Shown here: piece after piece, positions 34,308 to 48,013 of the stretch
How positions within the stretch are numbered: the stretch's first letter is position 1
Layout: each line of letters starts with the position of its first letter
Source: Mangifera indica
Lineage: Eukaryota; Streptophyta; Magnoliopsida; Sapindales; Anacardiaceae
Direction: 5' to 3'
Assembly (NCBI RefSeq): GCF_011075055.1
Contig: NC_058139.1
Coordinates: forward strand, 14,529,584-14,593,583
DNA length: 64,000 bases
The notes under the pieces: model-generated
Seen by the model: only the letters and a program-made list of their open reading frames with translations
What the model was told of the DNA's origin: nothing
The model's database searches: none
Program-made: the position numbers and the translations under genes

Positions 34308-35050
34308 ATTGGGGTTAGTATCTTAGAGCCAATCCTCTTAACAATATAAATTCACAAGTATGTCATGTTTAAATAAATTTATGACATGCTTTATTTGTAT
34401 GAGCATGTGTGTCAAGAGAAATGTCTTTAGAATGTCTACACCATGATGAAAGGATCCATGTGTGTTAACTGATCATGAGGACACCATATTCATATTAAGT
34501 GATCATTATTAAAATGTTTGTAGTTCTGATATTATCTTGACCAATGATATTAGTAATTTAGTAAGAATTATCATAGTGTTGAATGACCTCAATGAATATG
34601 GTGACATATATCATATGTCAAAGTTATTCATAGACAACTTGATTCAATACATAGGTGAATGTTATAGATATGTCCACTAGACATACCCATCGAGAGGATT
34701 CCATATGACTAATTGCGTTAGTGTTTATGAAGTACATCCTTTTAGCAAAAAGAGGCATATGTGAGGTCATCAAACCCTCTTGTACAAAGATCAGTATGGT
34801 TTAACACTAGTTTAACATAGTTCTCATAGAGGCTTTCCAGAATGGTTGTGATCGGCCATATTAAGATATACACGATGACTATGGTGGATTAATAGAAAAT
34901 TCATCATTCCTAAATATAGGAGCTCATATCTCTGATAAGCTTACTGATGAACATTGATGGCATATAAATCTATGGTCACAGTAGGATTGAAATGATTTTA
35001 ACACCTCTCTTCTGATACATACCCCTACTCAGAATATGCATTTGAAGAAA
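34308..35050 (+). mobile_element. LTR family B, first half, second copy
   Basis: Corresponds to 9917-10659; interrupted at the same place. Confidence 0.55.
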
Positions 35051-36465
35051 TGTGGTAACTTTTAACTTTTCCCAAACCAATAATAGATAATAAATGCATG
35101 ACAATAGATAATTTCCCACAATTCTAAAAATTGTACTTAATACATTATCAATAACATAATAACTTCAATCCATAATAGGGTGTCTAAAAATAAAATACAT
35201 AGTATCAAGTGCATAAACAAACTTAATAGTAATACATAAAATAATAAAGTCCACATAGGCAAATAATTGAATTACCCTTTGCTCATGCAACATCCTGAGT
35301 TGACTCGATGGCTTCCCTGCCACCCTGTTACTCTATAATCTTACCTACAAAACTACAAAAGGAACACAGTGAGTGAAACATATCCAATAAGTGTGTGACC
35401 TCTTAGTACCTTGCACACAACATAAATAATACATATAAAACATATCGGTGTTCCATTTCCTATCTCATTGTGGCATTTTGGATGTTTTACCGGTATCCCA
35501 AATTACATCAATATCTTTAATACCTAGTGAAAACACGACACTCCAAATGTCAAATATAAAGTACATCGAATACAGTTGCTAATTGGGCTTTAGACATCAT
35601 AGTCACATAGATTAGCCCTAATGCTTTCATGGCCCCACTACATATAGTTTGGTAGCAAGTCTACATTACATAAAAGTTCGATAAAATGTCCATACTATGT
35701 ATAGCTCGGTGGAATGATCACACTGCACATAACTTGGTGGTGAGAATAAGATGATGCATCATTTTTAGTTTTCAACTCAGAGTCACTCTAGTATAAGTTC
35801 ATGTTATCGTTTATATAGTCGGGCACCCCACAGTCTAACTCGACCATGCATTCATCTAACAAGGGTATGCAACCTAGGGTGTAATACATGACTGTGTATC
35901 CTATACCACATGGGCATGCATCCATTCCTAAATATACATGCTTATGGTTTTAACCTAAAATGGGAACTGTTCATCCCCAAAGATACACAAGTCTGTAGCA
36001 TGTTCTTACAGAACTATGAACTTAGCTTTCCCTGTATTTTCTAGCCAGCAAACACAACCCTAAGTCACTAAAATCATACCATTTCATTTGTCCACATGAC
36101 TACATGATTCTTTACACATCAATATAGGCAAATCACACCCAAGAAAATGATTATGCTTATTCAACACATAACCAAGTTTTTTAACATTTCACATATGATT
36201 ACTCAATTTTTGTTTACATGATTCAATCACTATCAACTTAGCCATATAGAAACTATTCAAGGTTAACACTAATATGCCAACATAATTTATCATTAAATCT
36301 TTAACCTTAACCATGGTCTATCAAACACAGAAAATATGATCACTTAGTCCATAACATGCCATTACTAGAATTACATGTTAGTAATCACAAAAAAATAGTA
36401 TATCTTATTACACAACCAGAATCATGACCATATACTAATCTAATTAATCCATCACATAGAGGTTC
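35051..36465 (-). mobile_element. Truncated 3' LTR of minus-strand gypsy, second copy
   Basis: Corresponds to 10660-12084. One ATAACATGCC unit that is doubled in the first copy (about 11960-11980) is single here. Confidence 0.6.
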
Positions 36466-38577
36466 TATAATACCTATAGGTAAGTCTAAGGGTATTTAAG
36501 TTTTTTTCTTGTTTTAAATTAAGCTAATTAACATTCTTCAAATTGATACATGCCCATGTATAAGGGTGTACAAGATTGTGTATTGTTAGCTAATTTGAAT
36601 TTAGTAGAAAAAATCATGATTGTAGCAAGATCGAGTATTGCCCTAGTAGTATGATGTGACACATACCTATGTATAGTCTATACACACCCGTGCATCACGT
36701 CCGATAGGTAAAAATAAAAGCTCATTTAACTTAAATTCTTTTATTCTTTTCATATCCAACTACATGCTAAAGAAAGAAAGGAGAAAGTAGAGAGGTTTTT
36801 GGCTGTCGATCGTTGAAAATTGTAGCCATGTGATGACTTGAGCATCATTCAAAAGTCAAGTAAATTGGTCTCTCTCTCTCTCTCACACACACGCACAAAA
36901 AAAAAAAACTAATCTAGCATATTTTCGTATGACTTTTCATATTTCAATCTAAACTATGGTTCCTAAGTGTTATTATGATGTTATTTAGATTATTAATTGG
37001 ATATATGCATGTCTTATGATGCAATAGGGTGTACTTTCATGACTATTTTTGTTTGTGTGATAATTTGATGTTGAGGAGAATCCAACCATGATTTTTGATG
37101 TTAGATTTTGTATGCAAAAGTTTTATTTGATGAAAGGATGCTTAGTATTCTAGAAATACCATATGAATGTTATGATATGCCTTAATTGATGGATCAAAAT
37201 TGCTTAGGATCAGTAGCACTGCGATATCTGAATCACGACATATAATCGTATATGGCCTTATAGATGCCCATGTGTCCTTAGTTAATAATAGAAGAGTCTA
37301 CAATTTTCACACACTTGTTCTAAGGAGGGCACACACGATCGAGTGGTATGAGACACATACCCTTGTGTGACTTTCAAAAATGGACATTACGTTTAAAAAT
37401 AGTCATATAGGGGTACATCTTAAGTATACACCTATGTAGTCAATAAAAAAGCTATTTTACCCCTAAGCTAGATGTAAAGATGAGTAAGAATAAAGAAAGA
37501 GAATAAAAGACCTTAGCAAAATACGCTAAGATAATTCAAGATAAAAGAGGTGCTTGACTATATGAAAGATGACACATGACCCCGATTGAGTCAAACACAC
37601 ATTGAAAATAAAAAGTTAAGGAAAATGATTCACATCTAGCTAGCCATCAGCTATGTGCATAAGTGGTAAGATTCTTGAAAGTAATAAGGCTTGATACCCA
37701 TGAGATACATCATGCACTTAGCACCAAGGCATACAACCACTCAATTTATTCATGTGTCCATGGTAAAAATTATGGCTTTTAGATATTTTCTCATATGATC
37801 AACAGAATGCATCAAATATGTACCTACGGTAAAGGTCATCTTTGGATGGTTTAGATAATAATACTGATTAGCTTATATGATAAGGGAAAAGACTGCTACC
37901 AGATTATTCTCCATATGACTAGGGTGTCTTAGATAACTAGTTTAATAGTTCGTACAACATGTGTGTAAGGCCCAATAGATAATGACATGCAAGGTGTCTT
38001 ATGTTTTCACTAGGGTATTAGATATGTCGATTTCAGTTTATGCTTGAGTAATCTTTATGGATAACCTATGTTAGAGCACGAGAGTGCTGAGTTGTGACTA
38101 CATTCAAATTCACAAATGGAACGTTAATTTTATTAATATCATGAGTATTTTGGATGCCGAAAGGTCATCAACTTAGTGAGTGTTTTTACTTAGGCACTCA
38201 TTTATTTTGTTTTATAGGTAAAAGTGAGTAACAGGATATAAAGGAGAGCTAGCAGTCCAGTAGGCAACTGCACAAGGGCGAGGGGCATAATTGTCATTTT
38301 AGATTTTCTTGCCATTTATGTATTGCCATAAATTTTAATTACAATATGAGATTTATTTATGTTTGATAACTTCTAAATAAGTTTTCATTTTTTTCATACA
38401 TTGATGAATTTTCAATAAATGATGTATTTCAGTAATTATTCACATTGCACTTTTTTGTACGCTTGAGAATTTATGATCATACATTTAATTACAAAGTTTA
38501 AATTAAGTAGTCCAATTTTGGATGAATTTTCGGGTCATATTCCAAGTAGAGATATTTATATGGAGAGTGGTGTTACA
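36466..38577 (+). mobile_element. 5' LTR of plus-strand gypsy (family A), second copy
   Basis: Corresponds to 12085-14197, with the same decayed start and TGTTACA end. Confidence 0.8.
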
Positions 38578-38581
38578 TTTA

Positions 38582-38593
38582 TGGTATCAGAGC
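38582..38593 (+). other. Primer-binding site, second copy
   Basis: TGGTATCAGAGC, identical to 14202-14213. Confidence 0.9.
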
Positions 38594-40812
38594 ATGATCT
38601 TGGTACTTAAAAAAGTGTTAAGTTCACAAGTGTCTAAAAGTGCATAATAGAGTTAAGTAAGGAAAGTAGTCCCTCATGCAACTCTAACCACTCATCTATC
38701 TTTATCAGTATAAATATGGTAAACTTGTATTTAATTAAAGTATTTTATGTTCCTTAATTAGAATTTTAATTAAAGATAAGGAGATTTAGGAGATTGATCA
38801 AAGATGCCTCAAAGGTATCAACCAAGAGAAAAACCAAGTTAAAAGCCCAATGACAGGTATCCGATGTGTTAGTTCTGCCATCAATGAATAGTAAAGCTAT
38901 TAGTGAAGGATATCTTGAGAGAGAATAAAGAGACATTTGAGACTGTTAGACACCCAGTTCATGCCTTATAATAGTTGAGATTCCAACCTAACAAGATAAA
39001 ATGAAGATAGTGGATGATAGTAGAGGTTAGACTCACCCTATCTACAACCTAACAGATAGACGCTAGCCCTCTAACTTAAAGATAATGTAATATCAAATGG
39101 GTTACTAGCTATAGTGGTTGGAGGCAGTTAAGGACGTTATAAGGATTTACACCATGATAAATACAGATAAGATTCAATATGCTAGCCTCTTACTAAGGAT
39201 GATGCAAATATATGTTGGTAGATGTTATATAAGACTCGTCAAGTATCAAAGATGACTTCGGTTAACTTCAAATGGGCCTTTGAGAAGTAATTCCTATCTG
39301 CAGATATCGTGTATGCAAAAGGCCCATGAGTTCCTTTATTTGAGGCAAGGCAACATGTCAATTAGAGAGTTTTTCACTAAGCTGAACTCCTTGTTCAAGT
39401 ATGCTCCAAAAGTAACAACTTAGACCGAGGTAAGTTAAAGGTTTTTCTTAGTAGACTCAGATAAAATATTGCCAAGGATGTTATGATAGGAGATAATCCT
39501 TTTAGATCTTTTTTAGAGGCCCTTGGCAGAACATTGAGGTTAGAGGCCATAAGGCATAAGATGACTCGAGATAAGGGGATACCAGATCGGTTAGTATTAG
39601 TAGCCCCAGTTTAGAGTTGGAGTTAGATGGCTACAAGTGGCAATTGAGAGTATGATAGCTAAGAAAGGCAATAGAAACCCCAGAGGTAAAAGACCCTTCT
39701 AGTAGAGAAATAAGAAGAATTATAAAGGTGAGAAACAAAAAAATATGATCAACCGAGGTGAGAGGATCCTTCTACCTATCTTAGATATAGATAAAGACAT
39801 GTTGGAGAGTGTCTTGCCAATCAGAAAGTATGTTACAAATGTAAGAAGCCTGACTATTTTGCTAGATAGTGCATAACTCCAATAACACTAGCCCCAATGA
39901 AACAAATAGTTGAAGAAGGATAGGCTAAGTGTATACAACCACTTAAACTTAGGCGAAAGCTAACCCGACAATAATGACAAGTCAGTTAAGATTTCACTTT
40001 TGTCCTTTATATGCTTTAATTGATTCTCATGTCATACATTGCTTTGTTACAAGAGGTATAATAGAGAGATTAGGATTATAACTTGAAACTGTTCTATAGA
40101 TCAACATAAAGATGTCAAATGGGGACAAAATTCATAGTAGTTATATATTAATTGGAAAGATAGTTTATTTGGGAGGCTGAGAGATGGTCATATACCTAAT
40201 AGTTATGAATATGCCTAATTTTGATATGATTCTTAGCATAGATTTATTAAGTGGATATAGGGTAAAAATTGACTATAGAAAGAAAAAGGTTCGGTTTGGT
40301 TTAGATAGTAGAGAGTAGTTTACTTTTGAAGAAGGTCAAGTTCTCAACATAATGATCAACATCGTTAAGGTAAGGAAGATACTGAGTAAAAGGTGCATTG
40401 TGTATTTGGACATATAGTAAACAAATAAGATGAAATAGTCCTGGGTGTGAAAGATACTCCAGTGGTGTAAGAATTTATTTTTTCCTTTATAGGCTTATAG
40501 GTTTAGCACTAGAGAGAGAGGTAGAGTTTAGTATGAGTTCGTTTTAAGTACAGTGCCAATTTCCAAGGTACCATACATAATGACCCCAATAAAATTGCAA
40601 AAGTTAAAAACACAATTATAAGAGCTATTAGATAGTAGTTTTATCAGACTAAGTGACTCATCATGAGGTGCTTCAATTCTATTTGTAAAAAAGAAAGATG
40701 GATTGATGAGGATATATATTGACTATAGGAAGTTGAACAAATTAATAATAAAGAATAAATACCCAATTTTAAGAATAAATAACTTATTTGATCAGCTTAA
40801 TGGAGCTTTATC
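38594..40812 (+). pseudogene. Degenerate gypsy gag-pol, second copy
   Basis: Corresponds to 14214-16434. Here the zinc-knuckle approach reads GECLANQKVCYKC in one frame, whereas the first copy lacks one base there. The RT stop replacing Trp (SS-stop-GAS) is shared. Confidence 0.85.
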
Positions 40813-40827
40813 AAATTATCAAGTCCT

Positions 40828-42725
40828 AATAATGGGAGTCCTGACTTATTTAATCAACCAGTCTTGATAAATTATCAAGAAATGCATCCTGAAAATTACA
40901 TACAATAAGAGTACTCTACAAGCTAGGGATTGATTCATCAATTTTATTCACAACATGCATCAAATAACCTGTATATCCCTTACTCAACATTTTTCTTGCT
41001 TTTACATTGCTAATCATTACACTCAATGCACAACCTACAACAAAAGTGAACTTATCACCATCGTCCAAATGGAACCAAACTTTCCTCTTTTTATAGTTAA
41101 TCTCAACCCCATATTTGCTCAAGAAGTCTATACCCAAAATCACATCAAAGTCAAACATATTAAACATTATCAGATTAACAACTAACTCTCAATCTCTTAA
41201 CAATATTGCCTTAACTAACAATATCTGATTAGTCAAAACACTATCCCCATTAAATAACTTAATATTAATATGATCAATAAGTGTAGACTCTAATTTTAAC
41301 CTGTTAACCATATTGGTCTATTATACGACGTGCAATAAAATTGTGAATGACACCAGAATTAATAAAAAATGAACAAAAATAAAAAATTAATTGACTCATC
41401 ATTACAAAAAGGTTAGCTTTAGCTTGGGTTTGAGTAGCTTTATAAACTATACTCTATCTTCCTTAAACAATTTACTTAGTGGGGGGTAGTATTGCTAAAG
41501 TACACTTACAGATGTTTCAAACATCAATTAGAACATATAATGAACAAGAATGATCTGGTTGTTTGCATCTATAACATAACACTTACCTTTTACAGTCTAT
41601 AGTATGTCTACACCCATACTTGCAGTAAGGAGAAGGGTCATACACCTCGATTGCTCTTCTTACTATGGTTACTCATCCCATCTCGACCTCTTACCTTTTT
41701 AGTTCTTTTTGGATCCTATGGACTGGAATCTTTTCTTGCCTATAAAATCTTAGTTGCTTCCTGCATGGTTACCACTTATAACTTCTTGATCATGCCTTGA
41801 GACTGGGGTTGCTAATTTGAAGCTCATAAACACCTATCTTTTTAGCTATCTTCAATCTCATGACATCTAACCTTTGGGCTCTACTTAAAGCCTTTGAATA
41901 AGATTGGGTAGGATTATGTCCTATCAACACATCTCGAGTTATATCCTAACTTAACCTATTAATAAAGATTTCCATCTTGCTCTTATCTATATTAGTCACC
42001 CTTGGGGTATAACAAACAATTAAATTGAGGCGAGTGGAGAACTTCATCACAGTCTTATGCTTTTATCTCAAGTTAAGGAACATTTTAGCTTAAACATATA
42101 AGATATTAATATAATGGCATTCCTTTTTAGATACCTTTATGAAATCAGCCCATGTCATGCCATCTGTCTGATGGGTATCATATAACATTTGCCATCAAAT
42201 CTTAGTATCACCTTTCACTAAATAATTGGTACATTGGACTCTTTTATAGTTCGTCATCTTAAATAAGCTCATAACATCCTGTATAGCCTCAAGCCACTCA
42301 TTAGCTGGAAACTAATTTGGTCTCTACACTACCATAAAACTCTAAGGTATGATATTTGCCAACCAAATTATATATAGGGTGGAGTTGTCCCTTGTTACCA
42401 CCCGTAACAACGGTTATTTTAACCTTCTTGCCTTTTTAATCCTACTAGAGTAGTAAATTTACAACTGATGGTTGCTCAACAATATTAGGGACTTTAACTA
42501 AGTGTTCTACACTATTGGATGCCTCTCGATTCTCTCAAAGAAATTACTAAACTATTTATCTTATCATAAAGCTATTAATTTACAGTGTTGTAGATGCATC
42601 AGAAGCTTCTCCCCTCATCTTTCTTTGACTACCCTAAAGGGTTAGGATATCTTGATTTTTACCAGTAAGCCTCTTAGATCTCCTTATCCTAAAATAATTC
42701 AAAGGTTTAGGTTGATATACCATAA
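40828..42725 (-). pseudogene. Degenerate gypsy gag-protease, minus strand, second copy
   Basis: Corresponds to 16450-18345. The 83-codon protease frame is at 40916-41167 with identical protein. The junction direct repeats are at 40813-40823 and 40869-40879. Confidence 0.8.
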
Positions 42726-42919
42726 TTCAAATACAGGTTAAATAATATTTATAGCAGTTAGTATACATGAGTAATATTGCATGAGAGGCTACTTCTACAC
42801 TTTCTATTACCACAACTATATATAAGCATTGCAAACTTCATTCACATTCCTTCCTGAATTCCTTAATTATACATGAGCATATATCTTCCATATATGGGTG
42901 TATACTTTATTCCTCATAC

Positions 42920-44129
42920 ATGGTCATGTGGTCATCTAACACAAACATATAACCTAGGGTGGCATAAATGATTGTGTCCTATAACACATGGACGTGTATC
43001 CATTAGTAAATATACATGCTTGTGGTTTCAACCTAACACAAAAACTATTAATCCCCAAAGATACATGAGTGTGTTAAACTCCTAACATGGACATGTAGCA
43101 CTTTCCTATAGAATTATAAACTGAGCTTTCCTTGCATTTTATAGCCAACAAACATAACTCCAAATCACCAAAATCATATCAATTCATTTGTCTACATGAC
43201 TACATGATTCTCTACTTATTAGTATAGGCAAATAAAACCCAAGAAAATGAATATGCTTATCAACCAAGTTTTTTAACACTTCACATATGATTACTCAATT
43301 TTTGTTTCCATGATTCAATCACCATCAATTTAGCCATATAGAAACCATTCAAGATTAACAGTAATACTCCAACATAATTTATCATTAAATCCCTAACAAC
43401 ACCTATAGTATGTTAAACACAAAAAATATGATCACATAGTCCTTATCATGCCATTACTAGAATTACACATTAGTAGTCATAACAAAAGTCATATAACTCA
43501 TTACATAGCCTAAATCAAGACCATATACTAATATGATTAATTCATCACATATATAGAGGTTAATCCATAATCAAATTAGAAAAAGGGTTCATTGTACTTG
43601 CCTTTGTTTTGATGCCCTAATAAGTCTTCACATCGTAAGACAATTCCCAAATGATCCTTCAGTCCTCTATGACTTCCTTGGCTCTAAAATTCTCTTCTAA
43701 AACTTTCACAAGGCTCTTTGCTTTTTGTAAATTATAAAAAAGTACTTAGCCAAACACGTCTGGACCTTTTTATTTTTAACTGAAAACTACGATACACAGT
43801 CATGTAGTCCATATACATAGACATGTATGTTGTTACCTAATACTAAAAGCTTTTGAAAACATCATAAAACTAATTCTTATGAAAAAAAATCAAACATGTT
43901 GACCAAACATAGAGTGTACCTTAACATACACAAACATGTGTATCTCCCAAACTTAGCCAATTTTCATACACTTAGCCAAAAAAACCATTTCACCTTTGCC
44001 AACACACATGGGCATGTAGCCTTCCTACATGATTATGCACCCAAAAAATCATACATACGCCATAAATTAACATAGGTCAAAAGGCAAAAATAAAAAAAAA
44101 CACCGTTAGACATACCTATGAATGTTACA
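42920..44129 (-). mobile_element. 5' LTR of minus-strand gypsy, second copy
   Basis: Corresponds to 18540-19747. Confidence 0.65.
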
Positions 44130-45032
44130 ATGATACTCAATCCGATATGATTCAACTGTCGATAAAGACATCAATACATATATATTGAGAGTTCTTTGAG
44201 GTAGACACTTAATATGTATCTCAACCTCGAAGAGATGTTGTATTATGAAAGAATTGAATTATATGAGTAAATGTAATATTGATAGGTTAAGAGTCAATAA
44301 TTAATACTTTATTAGTCAGGTGATCATGATGCCTTCCTAGAGACTAATCTTTGGTTATGTATAAATGGTTTTTAGGTTAAGAGCTTGAAACGATTTGTCC
44401 ACTATCGATCTAACAAAGAGCCTATGGGTCAGACATAATAAGTGTTAATAGAACTTTGGAAGTATAAGATTATTTCAAATTAATCTAGTCTGGTATTTGG
44501 ATAGATGATTTGAGTCTCAAGATGTCTTTGGACATAAAGTGTAATTTATTACACCTAGGGACCAAAGTGTAATAGTCTTGAGGTGTTTGAATATGATGAA
44601 GATTTTGAAATTTGGGCTTTATCTAATTAAATAAGGATAAAATTGTAGTTGGATAATTTAGCCTATGTACGACCATGCATGATCCGTGAACATACTTGCA
44701 TTACCTCGAATAAGGATTATCCATGATCTTATCTACCTTGAAATTTGGATAATCACAAATTATACAAATAAGATAAACATTGGGTGCACGATCGTGAAAC
44801 CCTATAAATGGTCATGTATGGTCTCTATACAAAGAGACATGATTTCACAATTTTATAACTTTTAGCATGCTCATGCATACCAAACACCTGCCTATTCAAT
44901 AATTGCCTATTAGCTCTCTTTTGGCAGTTTAAGCCTACGTTCCGTTCATTTATTATATGGATACTGAGGTGTAGCCCTAACCCAAACTCTTTTTGGAATA
45001 TCTTTCAAAAGATTGGGTCATATCTTATGTCT
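44130..45032 (+). mobile_element. LTR family B, second half, second copy
   Basis: Corresponds to 19748-20650. Confidence 0.6.
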
Positions 45033-46083
45033 ATTAAGTTCTACAAAAACAAAATAACAAAGTCATATTTTAATTTGCATTTATTTAATGTGGTCTTGTA
45101 TTAAAAAAATACTCTCACTATTTTATTCAAGTCAATAACCCTCATTATTGGACTCGAGAAGTCTCGATGGACTTTTTAGTAGATCGAGATCTAATCAAAA
45201 CTTTTTAACGTTCACTTTGGTGAACAAGTTAAATTGATTGATTACGCATGTTAATAAACCAAGAACAAAAGTTCATAGTCTCAAGTTATGTTGTTATGCT
45301 GACAAATTAACCACAAGACCTTAACTTTGACTCTTAGTTTTAGTCAGGCAAATATTACATATCACTATGTATTGAGAACTACATATCCCTATTCAACCTC
45401 TAAGATACTTCACATTCGCTTTAGTGAACAAGTTCAATATGTTAATTAAGTCAAACCCAACATAAACAAACACTCGATTTTTCCTTGATAGAAGTATATC
45501 CTTTGCTTTAACGAATAAGGTCCCGACGAAAAAAGTTTGATCAAGTGTCATATGGTACTTGGTTAATATAAGCTTTTTAAGTTCTTTAACAAACAATGAC
45601 TTCACAAGGAATTCAAAATATCTCAAAGTTCAACTTTCAAGTTTAACAAATGCATAAACTAGTTATGCACCTATCTCACAATAATATACATCAATCTATG
45701 GACATACATGATATTGAACCCTAACTTCACCCAAGATATGTATTTCTCATTTATTAAATCAAACATTATCACTATATTATTATTAAAACAAATATAAAAC
45801 ACTATAAAGTCATAAGAATTGAAAGATGACTCTTAATCCTTAGAAAATATGTTTAGCTACTCATCAGGGTTGCAAAAACACAATTCAAATAATTGAAATA
45901 AATCATATTATGCAAAAAGTAAGGAGATGAAGTTAAAAGGTTGGAATACTTCTCAATCTCGAACCTATTAAATTTTTATTGTTATTCATAGATCTTTACT
46001 TTTCAAACTAAAGTTCTTGTGTTAATATCTTACTCTCTAATGATTTCTAAATGGTTAAGAAGTCTTAAGATGAAAAAGAAGTC

Positions 46084-47820
46084 TGTCATCGATGTAGGAG
46101 CATTTCGATCATTGAAAAATGACAATGATAACGAAAGTGACATTTTAAAAAATAAAACAACCTAAAATACCTCTTGCATGGATCACATTTTAGCAAATAT
46201 CTCACATGAGCTAACAATGACAACCATAGGATGTTTATGAACACCATACCTATATTTTGAAGGTTTCTTCATTTTTTGGTGTAATGAGGTTGCTCTCTAA
46301 CCTAAGGAAGAGGGATCCCTCAATATCTACACAAAATAAGGATAAAAAATAAGTTAAAAAGTACATAGAGGTCTATTAGGATATAGAAACAAGGGTGAGT
46401 TTTTAAAAGGTCAAACGTTCACCTTTGTAAATTTGTAAAAAGATTTTGAATTGTGAAATTGTGTTTCTGTTTACAAAGACACCATGAATAACTATTCATG
46501 GTGCATGAATGATCTTTTGTCCTTATCTTGAACGAATCCACAAAAATCTCAAATTCTCTGCTATGAATATAGATAAGGTTTTGGATAAGATTATCTAAGT
46601 TCGTGTCACCATGAATAGTCGTTCATGGTTAAGGAAAAAGTCAAACTAGGCTTATTCAATCCAAAAGGACAAGCTCAAGCTATTCACAATTTTGCCTCAA
46701 TCCAAACACTCTAGGATTATTACATTTTGGTCCTTGGTTGTCATAAAACACATTTTGGATCCTAAAACCGTTTAAGACTCAAGATACTCTATCTGAAATA
46801 TAGACCAAATCCACTTGGATAATTCTATGCCTATAAAGTTTGAACAACTCCTTATATGTGTGTGACATATAAACTCTTTATTGATCTAGTAATATTCATA
46901 TTCAGATTGAATTTAGACATAAACCAAGATTAGTCTCTAGTAAGATATCATAACCACTTGGTCAATTGAATATCAACAAATAACTCTTAAGTTTTATCAC
47001 CTTAATGGTTACATGCAATACAGTCTTTTCACTAATTGATAACTCTCAAGGTTGAGATAGATAAATGTCTATCTCAGTAACTTCTTGATATAAACAAATA
47101 TCCATTAATGACCAAATGATTTAGATCAAACTTTGACTTGATCCTACTATAGCCACATATTTGAGTGGTTATTGATGTCCCTCAGTATTCTTATTAGAGA
47201 TATCTTTTTTTATGCTCAAAAGTGATGAATTCTTTATCGATCTACCATAGCCTTCATATAGATCTTAGTATGGCTAATCACTACATGTTAAGTGATGTCA
47301 AACCATGTCAATCCTTGTATGAAATGGTCCGATGATCTTAAGTTGAAGGATTGCATGCACTCATAAGTTAAAGGGTTTATTCCATAGACATTAGATCAAC
47401 CAACCATATGAAAATCCTCAAGTCGGGTCAGTCTAGTGAACACATCTATAATATGCACCCATACATTACACTAATCTGTTGGCTAGTAGCTTCAACATGT
47501 AAAAACTGTCACCATCTTACAGTGGAGTCATTCAATATTATAATAATCCCATCTCCATTACTTGTGTTACTGGTCAAAAGAATGTCTTAATTGTGAACAT
47601 TTTTATAATGGTCACCTAATATGTTTGTAGGGTTCCAATAATTAATTATCTAATCCCTCATCATAGTTTTGCCATTTTAGAGACATCAATTATATGAACA
47701 TATTGTTTATGCACAAATATGAATACATGACAAAAACATTCATTAATAATAATAATAATAATAATAAACATTCAATTACAAATACACAAATCCAATTATC
47801 TCTAGGATACTACCCTAACA
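46084..47820 (-). mobile_element. LTR family B, reverse orientation, second copy
   Basis: Corresponds to 21703-23447. The ATA microsatellite is several units shorter. The flanking host sequence is at about 45951-46083 and 47821-48013. Confidence 0.65.
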
Positions 47821-48013
47821 TTGGAATGTATGAAACTCTCCTTTTATACTTTAGGGTTGATGCTTAATCTAGATTCCTGGATTTTCTATATTATGCATGA
47901 TCTTGTCTAATACAGTTGTATTAGATGCTAATATTTGCTTCCTAGAATTTCAAGTAAAAATTTGTTTCACTCATTCATAGGTTTCCCAAAATTGTTCTAA
48001 AATGCTTTTAATT